Positions 1 through 5,805 of a stretch of 6,508 bases of DNA are shown piece after piece; the first letter of the stretch is position 1, and each line of letters opens with the position of its first letter. Under the pieces are notes generated by a model, which saw only the letters and a program-made list of their open reading frames with translations, did not search any database and had not been told where the DNA came from. The translations under genes and the position numbers were made by a program. Source of the DNA: an uncultured beta proteobacterium (GTDB taxonomy: Bacteria; Pseudomonadota; Gammaproteobacteria; Burkholderiales; Burkholderiaceae); contig CAIYZI010000098.1 in NCBI GenBank assembly GCA_903930665.1, forward strand, positions 1 to 6,508. Reading direction: 5' to 3'.

Positions 1-33
1 GGCAAACAAGCTACCAATATCCAAGGCGGCTGA
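1..33 (+). CDS. Cold-shock protein (CspA family), C-terminal end only
   Basis: Reading frame 1 gives GKQATNIQGG followed by a TGA stop at 31-33. This matches the usual ending of betaproteobacterial CspA-type proteins, in which a GPKGKQA-NIQ motif closes the last beta strand of the single OB-fold cold-shock domain. These proteins are small cytoplasmic single-stranded nucleic-acid binders that act as RNA chaperones. Only ten residues are inside the window, so the call rests on motif recognition and on the strong terminator just downstream, which is what a short, highly expressed monocistronic gene would have. The RNA-binding motifs lie outside the window and cannot be checked. Confidence 0.7.
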   Translation, partial: GKQATNIQGG

Positions 34-47
34 TCTTTCCAAGATCA
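31..47 (+). other. Hairpin spanning the csp stop codon
   Basis: TGATCTT at 31-37 and AAGATCA at 41-47 form a perfect 7-base-pair stem with a three-base TCC loop. The TGA stop of the cold-shock gene is part of the stem. It has no T-tract, so it is not itself a terminator. It sits four bases before the terminator stem base and could protect the 3' end of the transcript. That role is inferred. Confidence 0.5.
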
Positions 48-50
48 CAT

Positions 51-81
51 AAAACCCAGGACGCGTTCCTGGGTTTTTTTT
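51..81 (+). terminator. Intrinsic terminator of the cold-shock gene
   Basis: AACCCAGGA (53-61) pairs with TCCTGGGTT (67-75) around a CGCGT loop. The flanking A and T bases extend the stem, and a run of eight T follows at 74-81. This is a textbook Rho-independent terminator. It isolates the cold-shock gene from the DUF192 gene that starts about 55 bases later on the same strand. Confidence 0.9.
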
Positions 82-108
82 CGTCTGTTATTTAAGCTGC
101 CTTAGAAT
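80..108 (+). promoter_or_regulatory. Possible sigma-70 promoter for the DUF192 gene
   Basis: TAGAAT at 103-108 matches five of six bases of the -10 consensus and lies 28 bases before the start codon. The hexamer 17 bases upstream, TTCGTC at 80-85, is a poor -35 that overlaps the end of the preceding terminator T-tract. A start site near 115 would give a leader of about 20 bases. The terminator upstream means the gene needs its own promoter, but this assignment rests mainly on the -10. Confidence 0.35.
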
Positions 109-136
109 TCACCCAACTTCATTAACCAAGAACATC

Positions 137-595
137 ATGTCTGAACCCATCTTTAAACTTGTACGTCCTTTATTTGCGGCGATCCTTTTTGGATTCTTTT
201 CTTTAACTGCATTTGCACAAGTAAATGTTGGGCTACCAACGATTGATCTCAAGACTGGCATCTACCGTATCCAAGCCGAATTGGCCGACACCCCCAACGC
301 AAGAGAGATTGGTTTAATGAATCGCTCGAGCATGCCGACAAACTCAGGAATGCTATTTGTCTTTGAAGAAAAAGCTGGTCATTGCTTCTGGATGAGCAAT
401 ACCAAAATACCTCTTTCGATTGCCTTCATTGCAGATGATGGCAAGATTGTGAATATTGAAGAGATGCAAGCGGAAACTACCACCAACCATTGCCCCAGAG
501 CAAACATCCGCTATGCTCTTGAGATGAACAAGGGATGGTTTGCCGAGCGTGTACTCGTCCCAGGCACAATCATTCAGGGATTGCCAAAGAGGTAA
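137..595 (+). CDS. Exported DUF192 family protein
   Basis: This encodes a 152-residue protein of the DUF192 family, a small single-domain fold of unknown biochemical function that is often exported in proteobacteria. Residues 1-27 read as a Sec signal peptide: a basic n-region (K7, R10), a hydrophobic core at about 11-24, and an AFA cleavage motif before Q28. The mature protein, about 125 residues, is predicted to be periplasmic. Family hallmarks are GLMNRSSMP (59-67), GMLFVFE (71-77), the FWM-NT-IPL-IAFI block (84-98) and YALEMNKGWF (126-135). It has two cysteines, C83 and C119, which could form a disulfide after export. The ATG start is chosen because the signal peptide begins right behind it; the Shine-Dalgarno is weak (AAGAA). 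The gene stands alone, between a terminator upstream and a shared convergent terminator downstream. The family assignment is firm; the function is unknown. Confidence 0.92.
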   Translation: MSEPIFKLVRPLFAAILFGFFSLTAFAQVNVGLPTIDLKTGIYRIQAELADTPNAREIGLMNRSSMPTNSGMLFVFEEKAGHCFWMSNTKIPLSIAFIADDGKIVNIEEMQAETTTNHCPRANIRYALEMNKGWFAERVLVPGTIIQGLPKR

Positions 596-634
596 GTCCT
601 GATGATCCCTTGGCAATGCTTGAGGATCAATAAT

Positions 635-668
635 AAAAAACGCAGACCTCAGTCTGCGTTTTGTTTTT
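635..668. terminator. Bidirectional terminator between DUF192 gene and ppnP
   Basis: CGCAGAC (641-647) pairs with GTCTGCG (652-658) around a CTCA loop. Six A precede the stem (635-640), and TTTT-G-TTTTTT follows it (659-669). Each strand therefore has a GC-rich stem followed by a T-tract. Because DUF192 ends on the left at 595 and ppnP ends on the right at 697, one element can stop both convergent transcripts, including the whole argF-argG-ppnP message. Confidence 0.88.
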
Positions 669-696
669 TGCTATTTGCTATTTACTGATCACTTCT

Positions 697-1002
697 TTAT
701 TCAAAGTGGCAAACATAGTGCACAGGCTCTTCTGCGCGAATAATAAAGTAACCACCTTTTTCGACTTCCCAACTTTGGCCAGCCTTAAATTCTTGTTCAG
801 GGGCGCCATTAATGCTCACAAATGCATTCCCATCCACCACTTCCATAACTTCTTTAGTACTTAGGTCAAAACGCAAAGTACTTGGAAGCACAACTCCAAC
901 AGACTTGCGAATGCCATTAGGCAAAGTGACGGTATGAGAAACGCATTTACCATCAAAAAATACATTGGCTTTTTTACCTACGGAAACTTGTTCAAATTGC
1001 AT
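697..1002 (-). CDS. ppnP: Pyrimidine/purine nucleoside phosphorylase, DUF1255 cupin
   Basis: This encodes a 101-residue protein resembling E. coli PpnP (YaiE, 94 residues), a small cupin that splits several purine and pyrimidine nucleosides with phosphate to give the base and ribose 1-phosphate. Shared features are the central SVGVVLP segment (35-40 region), the PEEMTV-like KEVMEVVDG stretch (50-58), the FKAGQSWEVEKGGYFIIR strand pair (72-89), and the ending AEEPVHYVCHF, which corresponds to AEPTSYLCRY in E. coli. The frame stays open upstream to a TTG at 1023. The ATG at 1002 is preferred because GGAGAG sits seven bases before it and the family's N-terminus starts there. The gene follows argG on the same strand with a 41-base gap and no terminator, so it is probably the last gene of the argF-argG transcript. 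The cupin call is solid; substrate range is inherited from E. coli work. Confidence 0.9.
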   Translation of the reverse strand: MQFEQVSVGKKANVFFDGKCVSHTVTLPNGIRKSVGVVLPSTLRFDLSTKEVMEVVDGNAFVSINGAPEQEFKAGQSWEVEKGGYFIIRAEEPVHYVCHFE

Positions 1003-1043
1003 CTTGATTCTCTCCAATCTCAATTGATTTTTCTTAACCCGAC

Positions 1044-2276
1044 TTACTTCGCAGCGCGCTTACGCTTAGCTGTTTCAGCAATTCGCATGCGTAACGCATT
1101 GAGCTTAATAAAGCCACCAGCATCGGCTTGGTTATACGCGCCACCATCATCGTCAAATGTTGCAATGGTTTGATCAAACAAAGTATTGGCAGAATCACGA
1201 GAGATAACAGAGACAGAACCTTTATAGAGCTTCAAACGCACTACGCCATTTACCATTTGTTGAGTGTGGTCAATCAGAGTTTGCAAGGCAATACGCTCTG
1301 GAGCCCACCACAAACCGTTATAAATTAAGCTGGCATAACGTGGCATTAAATCATCCTTCAGATGAGCTACTTCACGATCTAAGGTAATGCTCTCGATACC
1401 ACGGTGAGCTTTGAGCAAAATAGTGCCGCCAGGAGTTTCATAGCAACCACGACTCTTCATGCCAACAAAGCGGTTTTCCACCAAGTCTAAACGACCAATA
1501 CCATGCTTACCGCCAATACGATTGAGCTCAGCCAATAGATCATGAGGCTTGTATTGCTTGCCATCAATTGCCACTGGGTCGCCAGCACGGAATTCAATTT
1601 CAATAATTTCTGGCGCGTCGGGAGCTTTCTCAGGAGAAACTGTCCAACGCCACATAGACTCTTCAGCCTCTGCATTAGGGTTTTCCAAATGACGGCCTTC
1701 ATAGCTGATGTGCAAGAGGTTCGCATCCATCGAATAAGGTGAACCGCCTTGCTTATGCTTCATCTCAACTGGAATACCATGCTTCTCCGCATAGGCCATC
1801 AATTTTTCACGAGAAAGGAGATCCCATTCGCGCCATGGGGCGATAACCTTAATTCCCGGCTCTAAAGCGTAGTAACCCAACTCAAAGCGAACCTGGTCAT
1901 TACCTTTTCCAGTGGCGCCATGAGAAACAGCATCAGCACCCGTCTGACGAGCAATTTCAATTTGACGCTTAGCGATTAAAGGACGAGCGATGGAGGTACC
2001 CAATAAGTACTCTCCCTCATAAATCGTATTGGCGCGGAACATGGGAAATACAAAATCACGCACAAACTCTTCACGCAAATCATCGATAAAAATATTCTCT
2101 GGCTTAATCCCAAATTGCAAGGCCTTAGCACGTGCTGGCTCTAACTCTTCTCCCTGACCCAGATCAGCGGTAAAAGTGACAATCTCACATTGATAAGTAT
2201 CTTGAAGCCATTTCAAAATAACACTGGTATCAAGACCACCGGAATACGCTAAAACCACTTTTTTAATATCTGACAT
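1044..2276 (-). CDS. argG: Argininosuccinate synthase
   Basis: This encodes 410 residues, full length for the common type of argininosuccinate synthase. The cytoplasmic enzyme joins citrulline and aspartate using ATP, giving argininosuccinate, AMP and pyrophosphate, the penultimate step of arginine synthesis. The N-type ATP pyrophosphatase loop AYSGGLDTS is at 10-18. The conserved HGATGKGNDQVRFE block is at 119-132 and contributes ATP and citrulline/aspartate contacts. SMDANLLHISYEGRHLE (182-198) and ENRFVGMKSRGCYETPGG (267-284) are the later synthase-domain signatures. The chain ends in a basic tail (AKRKRAAK), which is probably unstructured. The ATG at 2276 places the P-loop at its normal distance from the N-terminus, although the Shine-Dalgarno is poor. 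The gene follows argF after 58 AT-rich bases without a terminator, which supports co-transcription. All key motifs are intact. Confidence 0.98.
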   Translation of the reverse strand: MSDIKKVVLAYSGGLDTSVILKWLQDTYQCEIVTFTADLGQGEELEPARAKALQFGIKPENIFIDDLREEFVRDFVFPMFRANTIYEGEYLLGTSIARPLIAKRQIEIARQTGADAVSHGATGKGNDQVRFELGYYALEPGIKVIAPWREWDLLSREKLMAYAEKHGIPVEMKHKQGGSPYSMDANLLHISYEGRHLENPNAEAEESMWRWTVSPEKAPDAPEIIEIEFRAGDPVAIDGKQYKPHDLLAELNRIGGKHGIGRLDLVENRFVGMKSRGCYETPGGTILLKAHRGIESITLDREVAHLKDDLMPRYASLIYNGLWWAPERIALQTLIDHTQQMVNGVVRLKLYKGSVSVISRDSANTLFDQTIATFDDDGGAYNQADAGGFIKLNALRMRIAETAKRKRAAK

Positions 2277-2334
2277 GATTTCTATTCAATAAAAATTAAC
2301 TAAAACTACTTCATAAAATTTGATGACGTGGTGC

Positions 2335-3282
2335 TTAAGCTAATCGTCCACAGAGCAAATACTCCATCAAAGCTTTTTGTACATGCAAGCGATTCTCCGC
2401 CTCTTCCCACACAATACTTTGGGACCCATCAATCACTTCGGCAGAAACTTCTTCACCTCGGTGCGCTGGCAAACAATGCATAAACAAAGCATCTGGCTTA
2501 GCCAAAGACATTAATTCTGAAGAGACCATCCAGTCCTTAAATGCAACCATACGAGAAGCATTTTCATCTTCATACCCCATACTGGTCCACACATCTGTTG
2601 TCACCAAATCAGCATCCTTGCAAGCATCCCTAGGATCAGCACATACTGTCAAATGATTTAAGGCCGCACCCGTCAAACGAGAGCTTTCAAGTTGATACCC
2701 CTCAGGAGCCGAGAAACGCAGTTGGAAGTCCAAACACTCCGCCGCCTGAATCCAGGTATAAGCCATATTGTTGGCATCACCTACCCATGCCACAGTCTTT
2801 CCTTGAATGGGGCCACGCGCCTCTACAAAAGTAAAGATATCGGCCAAAACTTGGCAAGGATGATATTCATTGGTTAAACCGTTCACTACAGGCACGCGAG
2901 AGTTTGCGGCAAAACGCTCGATAATCTCCTGGCCAAAGGTTCGGATCATGATGATGTCAGTCATTCTGGAAATCACTTGCGCAGCATCTTCTACAGGCTC
3001 ACCGCGACCTAACTGGGTATCACGGGTATTGAGATAGACGGCATGACCGCCTAACTGATGAATGCCTGCCTCAAAAGAAAGGCGAGTGCGTGTTGAATGC
3101 TTCTCAAAAATCATGGCCAAAGTACGATCATGAAGTGGATGCCAGGTCTCATAACTCTTGAACTTGGCCTTAAGCCAAGCAGAGCGCTCTAAAAGATAGT
3201 CATATTCCTCACGCGTGAGGTCGGAGAACTGTAAGTAATGCTTTACCTGACCGGGCACTTGGGGTTTTGCCAGAGATGTCAT
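2335..3282 (-). CDS. argF: Ornithine carbamoyltransferase, anabolic type
   Basis: This encodes a 315-residue enzyme that transfers the carbamoyl group from carbamoyl phosphate to ornithine, producing citrulline for ArgG encoded just downstream. Signatures are complete: STRTR (63-67) for carbamoyl phosphate, RDTQLGRGEP (87-96) in the following mobile segment, HPCQ (141-144), the ornithine-contacting D-W-SMG region (230-236) and HCLPAH (269-274). The order is the carbamoyl-phosphate domain, then the ornithine domain. The frame is open further upstream to a GTG at 3378, with another ATG at 3315 that would give 326 residues. I choose the ATG at 3282 because it starts about 14 residues before the family's conserved HYLQF and has AGAAAG seven bases upstream. 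The gene is probably first in an argF-argG-ppnP transcript, with a candidate promoter at 3406-3434. The enzyme identity is certain; the start is likely but not proven. Confidence 0.96.
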   Translation of the reverse strand: MTSLAKPQVPGQVKHYLQFSDLTREEYDYLLERSAWLKAKFKSYETWHPLHDRTLAMIFEKHSTRTRLSFEAGIHQLGGHAVYLNTRDTQLGRGEPVEDAAQVISRMTDIIMIRTFGQEIIERFAANSRVPVVNGLTNEYHPCQVLADIFTFVEARGPIQGKTVAWVGDANNMAYTWIQAAECLDFQLRFSAPEGYQLESSRLTGAALNHLTVCADPRDACKDADLVTTDVWTSMGYEDENASRMVAFKDWMVSSELMSLAKPDALFMHCLPAHRGEEVSAEVIDGSQSIVWEEAENRLHVQKALMEYLLCGRLA

Positions 3283-3405
3283 CGTTGAGCTTTCTACTAA
3301 AGTTTTAGCTTGCATTTTTTTCTTTGGGCATTCAACTGCACGAAAATAGTTCCTAAAGTCATCATAAGTGTCTCTCACGCTGTTAAGCTAGAGGACTTAG
3401 CATTA

Positions 3406-3434
3406 CTTATTTCTCACAACAATTTTTACGTCAA
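3406..3434 (-). promoter_or_regulatory. Candidate sigma-70 promoter for argF-argG-ppnP
   Basis: Reading the minus strand, TTGACG (3434-3429) matches five of six -35 bases. It is followed by a 17-base spacer and AATAAG (3411-3406), which matches four of six -10 bases. The predicted start is near 3399, leaving a leader of about 115 bases before the chosen argF ATG. I see no strong attenuator hairpin in that leader and did not identify a convincing ArgR operator. The -35 lies next to the proposed TTG start of the divergent DUF3579 gene. Confidence 0.45.
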
Positions 3435-3435
3435 C

Positions 3436-3750
3436 TTGAACCACAAAAAGCTTTTTATTCAAGGCATCACTGCCTCTGGTCAGCCATTTCGACCCAGCGA
3501 CTGGGCCGAACGTCTATGCGGAGTGATGGCCACTTTCCGACCACCAGGCGACGCTGGAGACCCCCGCTTCACTTATTCGCCCTATGTCAGACCGGTCGTT
3601 ATTGCAAAAGTGAAATGCGTTGTTATTGATACCAGACTGGGTGATCTTGATCCTAGGGCGCTCGACTTTGTCGTGAACTTCGCCAAAGACAACAGCCTCC
3701 CCATCGAAGAAGCTTGCGAGTTTGAACCCGCATCGCAAGCCCAGTCTTAA
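3436..3750 (+). CDS. DUF3579 family protein
   Basis: This encodes a small cytoplasmic-looking protein with no signal peptide or membrane segment. I recognise it as DUF3579, a family found mainly in betaproteobacteria and of unknown function. Its hallmark is the invariant-looking block FIQGIT-SG--FRPSDWAERLCG (7-29 in this numbering), then FRPPG (34-38), YSPYVRPV (48-54), KCVVID-R (60-67) and a C-terminal acidic region with EEAC. No in-frame ATG precedes that block. The nearest plausible start is TTG at 3436, giving 104 residues beginning MNHKKLFIQG, which fits the family's length. The frame continues upstream to another TTG at 3310, but those residues look non-conserved and run antisense into argF leader sequence. 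No clear Shine-Dalgarno precedes either start. It is divergent from argF and convergent with rpsT, a neighbourhood I recall from related Burkholderiales. The coding call is strong; the start is uncertain. Confidence 0.85.
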   Translation: MNHKKLFIQGITASGQPFRPSDWAERLCGVMATFRPPGDAGDPRFTYSPYVRPVVIAKVKCVVIDTRLGDLDPRALDFVVNFAKDNSLPIEEACEFEPASQAQS

Positions 3751-3753
3751 AAA

Positions 3754-3780
3754 CAAAAACCCGCTCTGATAAGGAGCGGG
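3754..3780 (-). terminator. Intrinsic terminator of rpsT
   Basis: CCCGCTC (3760-3766) and GAGCGGG (3774-3780) form a 7-base-pair GC-rich stem with a 7-base loop. On the minus strand the stem is followed by TTTTTGTTT, so it ends the rpsT transcript. On the plus strand no T-tract follows, so it is not an equally good terminator for DUF3579, whose stop codon is only nine bases before the stem. Confidence 0.85.
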
Positions 3781-3781
3781 C

Positions 3782-3812
3782 TTAGGCTAGAAATTTTCTC
3801 TAGCCAGCCTAA
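3782..3812. repeat. Second inverted repeat with two alternative pairings
   Basis: GGCTAGA (3785-3791) is a perfect inverted repeat of TCTAGCC (3799-3805) with a 7-base loop. An overlapping outer pair, TTAGGCT (3782-3788) with AGCCTAA (3806-3812), is also perfect and competes for the same bases. The element lies between the rpsT stop codon and its terminator, so it is transcribed in the rpsT 3' untranslated region. It lacks a T-tract on either strand. A role in mRNA 3'-end stability is a guess. Confidence 0.5.
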
Positions 3813-3825
3813 AACTAAAACTGTA

Positions 3826-4092
3826 TTACGCTGCCATCGCCTTAATAGCGGCGGACAAACGTGACTTCTGACGTGCTGCAGTATTTTTATGAGCAATCTT
3901 TTTGTCAGCAATCTTGTCGATTGTTGCTTGAGTAGCTGCGAATACTTTAGCTGCTGCTGCTTTGTCACCAGTTTCAATTGCTTTACGAACTGACTTAATG
4001 GAAGTACGCAGCTTTGAACGCAAACTAGAGTTGTGCTCATTCTGTTTTACTGCCTGCCGTGCGCGTTTACGCGCTTGTGCGGTATTGGCCAT
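3826..4092 (-). CDS. rpsT: 30S ribosomal protein S20
   Basis: This encodes 88 residues, against 87 in E. coli. S20 is a primary 16S rRNA-binding protein of the small subunit, built of three long helices. The sequence shows the family pattern: a very basic N-terminus (MANTAQARKRARQA), the RTSIKSVRKAIE-GDKAAA segment (29-47) and the HKNTAARQKSRL helix (68-79), which corresponds to HKNKAARHKANL in E. coli. The ATG has AAGG eight bases upstream. Composition is strongly Ala/Lys/Arg rich, as expected. The gene is monocistronic, with its own terminator. It is divergent from murJ across about 155 bases. E. coli S20 represses its own translation; nothing in this leader directly shows that here, and unlike the E. 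coli gene (UUG) this one starts with ATG. Confidence 0.98.
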   Translation of the reverse strand: MANTAQARKRARQAVKQNEHNSSLRSKLRTSIKSVRKAIETGDKAAAAKVFAATQATIDKIADKKIAHKNTAARQKSRLSAAIKAMAA

Positions 4093-4160
4093 CTTTAAAC
4101 CTTGCTATATATAAAAATTACAAAATACGGTTAACTGAAAATCTGCATGGGTGTGCCGCT

Positions 4161-4187
4161 TTTATAAGCCGACTCACCAAAACCCAA
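4161..4187 (-). promoter_or_regulatory. Candidate rpsT promoter
   Basis: On the minus strand TATAAA (4166-4161) matches five of six -10 bases and is followed by a GC-containing stretch. A weak -35, TTGGGT (4187-4182), lies 15 bases upstream, which is shorter than ideal. The predicted leader is about 60 bases. A second pair, TTAACC then TATATA with 17-base spacing, lies nearer the gene but would start transcription at the ribosome-binding site, so it is less likely. Confidence 0.4.
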
Positions 4188-4247
4188 GATTTTACATTAA
4201 AGGGCCAAAAAAGCCCAGCCACATGATAAATAGGGGAAAATTGGGCC

Positions 4248-5801
4248 ATGAATCTGCTCTCCGCCGCTGCCAAGGTTAGTGCCCTAACCATGCTTTCCCG
4301 CATTACGGGACTCCTCCGAGAGACCTTAATTGCCCGCAGTTTCGGGGCCTCCGAGTGGACAGATGCCTTTAACGTGGCCTTTAGACTCCCTAATTTACTC
4401 CGCAGGCTCTTTGCCGAAGGGGCCTTTTCTCAGGCATTTGTGCCAATTTTGGGGGAAATTTCTAGTAAAGGCGACCAAAAACAGGCCCAGATACTTGTCA
4501 ATGCTGTTGCCACGCTCTTATTTTGGGCTTTACTACTCACAGTACTGCTTGGGGTCATTGGCGCACCACTGCTAATCCTGGTGATTGCTACGGGCTTTAA
4601 AGGCGGTCCAGCCTATGATGCCAGCGTTGTAATGACCAGAATCATGTTTCCTTACATTGGGCTGATTTCTTTAGTTTCCTTATCTGCTGGCATTTTGAAC
4701 ACCTTCCAGCGCTTTGCCATTCCCGCTTTCACCCCAGTTTTACTCAATATTGCACTCATTGGATGCGCTGTCTTTTTGGCGCCACATCTTGACCAGCCCA
4801 TTTACGCCTTGAGCATTGGCGTCCTTTTGGGAGGCGTTTTACAGCTCGGAATTCAGGTTCCAGCACTTCTTCGTCTAGGGCTGCTACCTCGCATTGGATT
4901 GCTTCCTGGAGCCATTAAGGCAGCCGTTAGTAATCCAGATGGAAGACGTGTTTTAAGGCTGATGGGACCAGCAGTTTTTGCAGTATCCGTGGCTCAAATC
5001 TCCCTCATCATTAACACCAATATTGCCTCTCGCTTGCCGGCAGGTAGCGTATCTTGGCTTTCCTACGCTGATCGCTTAATGGAATTTCCTACCGCATTAC
5101 TCGGTGTGGCACTGGGAACCGTGCTCTTACCAAGCTTAAGTAAAGCGAATGCCAAAAATGATTTGGAGCACGCAGGTGAATTATTGATTTGGGGCCTACA
5201 GCTGACCTTTTTATTAGCAGCGCCATGCGCTATAGCCCTCTTTATATTTGGAGAGCCCCTTGCTGCAGCTCTGTATCACTACGGTAAATTTAGCGCCCTC
5301 GATGTTGCAATGACTCAACGTGCTTTGGCGGCTTATGGGGTGGGTCTGATTGGCCTGATCTTAGTAAAAATATTGGCGCCAGGTTTTTATTCACGCCAAG
5401 ATATCCGTACACCAGTAAAAATTGGCCTTTTAGTTTTAGTGGCTACCCAAGTGGCGAATCTTGTTTTTGTCCCATGGCTAGGCCACGCAGGCTTGGCCCT
5501 CTCAATTGGAATGGGCGCCTGCCTGAATGCGACCTTACTTTGGGTGGGTCTCAGTAAGCGCGGAGCCCTCCCAAATGCAACGTGGATCAAATATTTAAGC
5601 CAACTCTTTCTAGCCCTCATTCCGTTTTCGGGTGTTCTGTATTACGCCGCTCAAGCACACAACTGGATTGCGCTTCAAACCACACCTTGGCTAAGAATTG
5701 GCTTATTGAGCGCATGGTTATGTGTGGCCGCAGGTGTTTACTTTGCAGCGCTAGGTTTAGTAGGAATTCGCTGGCAAAAATTTCTGCGTCATGCAAAATA
5801 G
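4248..5801 (+). CDS. murJ: Lipid II flippase MurJ (MviN), MOP superfamily
   Basis: This encodes a 517-residue polytopic inner-membrane protein, near E. coli MurJ's 511. MurJ moves lipid II, the undecaprenyl-linked peptidoglycan precursor, to the periplasmic face of the membrane. The sequence aligns by eye with E. coli from MNLL onward. Residues reported as essential in E. coli are present: R18 (SRITG), R24, D39 (TDAF), R52 (NLLRRLFAEGAFSQAF, 49-64), and D275/R276 in YADRLMEFP. Also conserved are LNTFQRFAIPAF (150-161), QISLIINT (250-257), LGVALGT-LLPSLSK (285-299) and KILAPGFYSRQD--TPVKI (374-392). Repeated hydrophobic stretches fit the family's 14 helices. The ATG matches the family N-terminus exactly and has AGGGGA about ten bases upstream. 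No convincing promoter hexamers were found in the short gap to rpsT. A SirB1-type gene follows after four bases. Confidence 0.97.
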   Translation: MNLLSAAAKVSALTMLSRITGLLRETLIARSFGASEWTDAFNVAFRLPNLLRRLFAEGAFSQAFVPILGEISSKGDQKQAQILVNAVATLLFWALLLTVLLGVIGAPLLILVIATGFKGGPAYDASVVMTRIMFPYIGLISLVSLSAGILNTFQRFAIPAFTPVLLNIALIGCAVFLAPHLDQPIYALSIGVLLGGVLQLGIQVPALLRLGLLPRIGLLPGAIKAAVSNPDGRRVLRLMGPAVFAVSVAQISLIINTNIASRLPAGSVSWLSYADRLMEFPTALLGVALGTVLLPSLSKANAKNDLEHAGELLIWGLQLTFLLAAPCAIALFIFGEPLAAALYHYGKFSALDVAMTQRALAAYGVGLIGLILVKILAPGFYSRQDIRTPVKIGLLVLVATQVANLVFVPWLGHAGLALSIGMGACLNATLLWVGLSKRGALPNATWIKYLSQLFLALIPFSGVLYYAAQAHNWIALQTTPWLRIGLLSAWLCVAAGVYFAALGLVGIRWQKFLRHAK

Positions 5802-5805
5802 GCAT

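Noticed and set aside
666..683. Short tandem copy of CTATTTG/CTATTTA after the 635-668 terminator
   Set aside because: Only two copies of seven bases in AT-rich spacer; not distinguishable from chance.
661..864. Plus-strand open frame opposite ppnP
   Set aside because: It starts inside the terminator T-tract, is Phe/His-rich without family resemblance, and is antisense to a recognised gene.
1003..1023. Upstream TTG start for ppnP adding seven residues
   Set aside because: The added bases contain the GGAGAG ribosome-binding site of the ATG at 1002, so they are leader and not coding sequence.
1487..1726. Open frames antisense to or shifted within argG
   Set aside because: They have no recognisable motif and lie wholly inside argG, whose catalytic motifs are continuous across the region.
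3283..3435. ArgR operator or arginine attenuator upstream of argF
   Set aside because: I could not find a convincing pair of 18-base imperfect palindromes, nor an Arg-rich leader peptide with terminator/antiterminator stems.
3747..4040. Minus-strand open frame of 97 codons overlapping rpsT
   Set aside because: It is a shifted-frame shadow of rpsT on the same strand; its composition is Leu/Gln repeats from Ala/Lys codons, and S20 is unambiguous in the other frame.
4202..4216. GGGC-(A-rich)-GCCC hairpin upstream of murJ
   Set aside because: Only a four-base-pair stem with no following T-tract in the murJ direction; too weak to call a terminator or regulatory element.
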